The position numbers and the translations under genes are program-made. A DNA stretch of 7,857 bases from Lachnospiraceae bacterium (GTDB lineage Bacteria; Bacillota; Clostridia; Lachnospirales; Lachnospiraceae). Position 1 is the first letter of the stretch. Each line of letters starts with the position of its first letter. Below the pieces are notes generated by a model. That model was not told where the DNA came from. It made no database searches and saw nothing but the letters and a program-made list of their open reading frames with translations. Below are positions 6,246-7,857 of this stretch, one piece after another. The DNA lies in the NCBI GenBank assembly GCA_017380975.1, contig JAFOCX010000091.1, positions 1 through 7,857 on the forward strand. The letters run 5' to 3'.

Positions 6246-6506
6246 ATGGGAAAAATCAAACGTTTGGCCTTGATCACAATGCTGGCATCCGTTGTCAGTG
6301 TTGTCGCTGCCTGTGGAAGAAATGATAACAGCGGCAGTACTTCCGGAAGCACTGCGGGAACAACTGCCCAGATGACAGAAACCAGCGGTATCTTAAATGA
6401 CATGGTGAACGATGTGGAACGAGGCATCGACAATGTGACAGATGGAATTGTTGAGGGAACAACCAATGGATCTGTCAATCATACGGACGAAACAAATGAC
6501 CGGTAA
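6246..6506 (+). CDS. Small predicted lipoprotein of unknown function
   Basis: 86 residues. The ATG at 6246 follows AAAGGAG (6231-6237) by eight bases. A basic start (MGKIKR) leads into a hydrophobic stretch (7-20) and a lipobox VAAC with the lipidated Cys at 23, so the mature product should be a membrane-anchored 64-residue lipoprotein facing outward. Residues 27-47 are a Ser/Thr/Gly-rich linker. Residues 48-71 (GILNDMVNDVERGIDNVTDG onward) could form an amphipathic helix, and the tail is Asn/Asp/Thr-rich. I do not recognise the family. It lies just after dapB, but the terminator between them argues for separate or heavily reduced expression. Confidence 0.78.
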   Translation: MGKIKRLALITMLASVVSVVAACGRNDNSGSTSGSTAGTTAQMTETSGILNDMVNDVERGIDNVTDGIVEGTTNGSVNHTDETNDR

Positions 6507-6520
6507 AGACCGGAATATGG

Positions 6521-6550
6521 CAGCCTCATAGAAATATGAGGCTGTTTTTT
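6521..6550 (+). terminator. Intrinsic terminator after the small lipoprotein gene
   Basis: A perfect 10-bp stem, CAGCCTCATA (6521-6530) with TATGAGGCTG (6535-6544), closed by a GAAA tetraloop and followed by six T (6545-6550). It starts 14 bases after the stop codon. Confidence 0.95.
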
Positions 6551-6561
6551 AAGTTTAAATG

Positions 6562-6570
6562 TGATACAAT
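6562..6570 (+). promoter_or_regulatory. Candidate extended -10 promoter for the small membrane-protein gene
   Basis: TGATACAAT (6562-6570) is an extended -10 with TACAAT differing from consensus at one base. The -35 region falls on the preceding terminator's 3' arm and T run (around 6542-6547) and matches poorly, so this would rely on the extended -10. The start would be near 6577, which excludes the GTG at 6561 as a start codon for the next gene. Confidence 0.5.
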
Positions 6571-6608
6571 CATTGCAAGGTATTTGGAGAGTGCGGAAAG
6601 GAGTTTGT

Positions 6609-6887
6609 CTGAAAAAGTACGTTTATAAACCGTATCACCCATGGAGGCATGGATATCGGAGAGAGAAGATCCATGTAAGGATCATTTGTATATTAAGAAT
6701 TATTTTGGTAATTGAGATGATCATTTTATCGATTCGATATTTAGAAGAGAATACAAATATCAGTGTGATTCAAAGAGAAGTTCCATATGAAATTGGAAAT
6801 GAAGAACTGTTTGGGATCGGTTTTGAACCGGAAAACGGAGAGTTGTTTTGGTTTCATAAAAAGACTGAGACAAAAATGAATAAGTAA
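6609..6887 (+). CDS. Small single-pass membrane protein, unknown function, probable CTG start
   Basis: The frame is open upstream to a GTG at 6561 that sits inside the likely promoter. The best ribosome site, AAAGGAG (6597-6603), points to CTG at 6609 with five bases of spacing; a GTG at 6591 has only a GGAG one base away. From the CTG the product is 92 residues and begins KKYVYKPYHP after the initiator. A basic segment (RHGYRREKIHVR, 13-24) precedes a hydrophobic stretch (25-42) broken by R30 and E36, then an acidic C-terminal half with GFEPENGELFWFHKK (71-85). This suggests a single membrane anchor, N-terminus inside. The family is not recognised. The gene is bracketed by its own candidate promoter and a terminator, so it looks monocistronic. 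Confidence 0.65.
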   Translation: MKKYVYKPYHPWRHGYRREKIHVRIICILRIILVIEMIILSIRYLEENTNISVIQREVPYEIGNEELFGIGFEPENGELFWFHKKTETKMNK

Positions 6888-6894
6888 AGCCATC

Positions 6895-6933
6895 AAATCT
6901 GAGTGTTGGGGATTCCTGATGCTCAGATTTTTT
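6895..6933 (+). terminator. Intrinsic terminator after the small membrane-protein gene
   Basis: AAATCTGAG (6895-6903) pairs with CTCAGATTT (6922-6930), and the stem can extend inward through wobble pairs to GGG/CCT-type pairing near 6909-6916. Six T occupy 6928-6933. It begins eight bases after the stop codon. Confidence 0.9.
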
Positions 6934-6941
6934 GCATTTAT

Positions 6942-6971
6942 TTGACCTAAATTTCACGTACCTTGTATTTT
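6942..6971 (+). promoter_or_regulatory. Candidate promoter of the second binding-protein gene
   Basis: TTGACC (6942-6947) and TATTTT (6966-6971) are separated by 18 bases. A second good -10, TATACT (6991-6996), is present but has no convincing -35. Either leaves a leader of about 50-75 bases before the ATG at 7050. No clear operator or riboswitch was seen in it. Confidence 0.5.
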
Positions 6972-7049
6972 AGATTTTACACGTCGAACCTATACTTTAT
7001 TTGTAAGAAATAGTTAGTTTAACAAGTGGTTAAAAAGGAGTGTAACAAA

Positions 7050-7724
7050 ATGAGACATAATTTAAAAAAGGTATTATTTGTATCTGCCGCAGCGATGATG
7101 GCACTAACAGCATGTAGTACTAATGAAACAGAAGTAACAGAAGCTCAAATCACAGCAGCTCAAACGACAGTAAATGAAGAGGCAGGAACAGCGGAACAGG
7201 AAAAACCGCTTGTCGTATATTTAAATGATTTCGATGCAGTGATTCCGGACATGTTCAAAGAAGCGACGGGATATGATGTAGAAGTGGTGTCCGGCAATGG
7301 TGCTGAGACAATGTCCCGTATTGCAGCCGAAAAGGGCAACCCACAGTGGGATGTGGTTTGGATTGATTCTATGTATGATGTGTACAATCTTTCCAAAGAA
7401 GGAGAATTGATGACGGATTTCGAAATTGAGAATGCAGAGAATCTGACAGATTTCTCCAAAACACTGGTTCCGGAAAATAAATGCTTCTATCCTACAGGGA
7501 CTCATGCGGCAGGCGTGCTTGTATATAGAAATGATGTATATTCCGCTGATGAGGCACCGAAAACTTTTGAGGAGTTAACAGATGCGAAGTATGCAGGTCA
7601 GGTTGGTATGGCTGATCCGGGTGTTGCAGCTCCGGCTTATCCGTTAGCAGCTTATTTTATGGATAACATGGGCATGGAGGGAGGACAGGAGTACTTCACA
7701 GCCATGTTTGAACAGGGATTAAAA
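7050..7724 (+). CDS. ABC transporter substrate-binding lipoprotein (iron/spermidine/phosphonate-type), 3' truncated at a chimeric junction
   Basis: Extracellular binding protein of an ABC importer; only about 225 residues are genuine. The ATG at 7050 follows AAGGAG (7035-7040) by nine bases. The signal peptide [20 protein letters not shown] ends in lipobox LTAC, with the lipidated Cys at 22. Residues 23-52 are a Thr/Glu/Ala linker. The fold begins with [20 protein letters not shown] (53-72), then [14 protein letters not shown] (97-110), and the hinge segment [19 protein letters not shown] (172-190), typical of family-1 solute-binding proteins for Fe(III), spermidine/putrescine or 2-aminoethylphosphonate. 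The substrate cannot be fixed, since the C-terminal lobe is missing. The frame stays open to a TGA at 7821-7823, but residues after K225 do not resemble the family and come from the opposite strand of a foreign gene. The usual permease and ATPase genes are not in the window. Confidence 0.88.
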
Positions 7725-7730
7725 GGTTGG
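7719..7730. other. Chimeric junction between two unrelated genes
   Basis: Up to 7724 the plus strand encodes the solute-binding protein (..EQGLK). From 7725 on, the minus strand encodes the SdhA fragment (..QIHPT). No insertion sequence, repeat or attachment site is visible at the breakpoint. Confidence 0.8.
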
Positions 7731-7857
7731 GTGAATTTGCACATATGCAGGGTTAGCAAACCATGCACCCTTGCGGTAACAAGCCACAGCAGCACTACAG
7801 TTACAAGCCATAGCGTTAGTTGACAAGAAGTATGCATTACCATAACCACCAGTAGCG
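7725..7857 (-). CDS. sdhA: Succinate dehydrogenase/fumarate reductase flavoprotein fragment, Bacteroidales-like
   Basis: An internal piece of about 44 codons, open at the right edge and cut at the junction. Read on the minus strand it gives [20 protein letters not shown] near the edge and then [19 protein letters not shown]. The first segment is the FAD-domain region of SdhA/FrdA. The second ends at QIHPT, which normally continues with CIP; here the next codon is TTT, from the neighbouring gene. The wording matches the Bacteroidetes form of the enzyme, which oxidises succinate or reduces fumarate at the cytoplasmic membrane. It has no start, stop or promoter here. Its presence inside another gene, head-on and in a Firmicute context, marks an assembly chimera rather than a working gene. 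Confidence 0.85.

Noticed and set aside
7725..7823. C-terminal 32 residues of the second binding protein up to the TGA at 7821-7823
   Set aside because: The residues do not resemble the family and are antisense to a recognisable SdhA frame; the open frame is chance.
1..7857. CRISPR array, tRNA, rRNA, insertion sequence, phage, toxin-antitoxin or defence module
   Set aside because: None was found on reading both strands; other open frames overlapping the listed genes look like shadows without ribosome sites or family motifs.

Overview
The window looks like a low-to-mid GC Firmicute chromosome fragment, most likely Lachnospiraceae (class Clostridia). The grounds are strong GGAGG/AAGGAG Shine-Dalgarno sites, many intrinsic terminators ending in T runs, lipoproteins with Thr/Ala/Ser-rich linkers, a BPD_transp_2-type amino-acid ABC cassette of the TrpXYZ class, and a Clostridia-style dapA-dapB pair. 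The last ~133 bases do not fit. They encode, on the minus strand, an internal piece of a Bacteroidales-type succinate dehydrogenase/fumarate reductase flavoprotein, so the contig is probably a metagenomic assembly with a chimeric right end.

Layout. (1) 2-2775, plus strand: a three-gene ABC importer operon of substrate-binding lipoprotein (5' end cut by the window), permease and ATPase. There is a strong intercistronic hairpin after the first gene and a TAATG stop-start overlap between the last two. It ends in a terminator at 2786-2820. (2) 2805-3551, minus strand: a YihY/BrkB-family membrane protein that converges on the transporter operon and has its stop codon inside the shared terminator. 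(3) 3705-4331, plus strand: a divergently transcribed SSB-like protein with two tandem OB folds. (4) 4364-6191: a clear promoter (TTGACA, 17 bp, extended -10), a ~134-nt leader with a terminator and a mutually exclusive antiterminator pairing, then dapA and dapB, the first two committed steps of lysine/diaminopimelate synthesis. (5) 6199-6887: a terminator hairpin that also holds the ribosome binding site of a small lipoprotein gene, another terminator, and a small membrane-protein gene that seems to start at CTG. (6) 6942-7724: a promoter and the N-terminal ~225 residues of a second, unrelated ABC substrate-binding lipoprotein (iron/spermidine/phosphonate-type fold), cut off by the chimeric junction. 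(7) 7725-7857, minus strand: the sdhA/frdA fragment.

How the genes work together: the first cassette imports a small molecule, by family most likely an aromatic amino acid. DapA and DapB feed lysine and cell-wall diaminopimelate synthesis. The YihY and SSB-like genes are unrelated housekeeping neighbours. No CRISPR array, tRNA, rRNA, insertion sequence or phage module was seen. The most interesting biology is regulatory: the dapA leader attenuator candidate and the dapB terminator that carries the next gene's ribosome binding site. I found no convincing new multi-gene system. No stretch longer than 300 bases lacks a gene.
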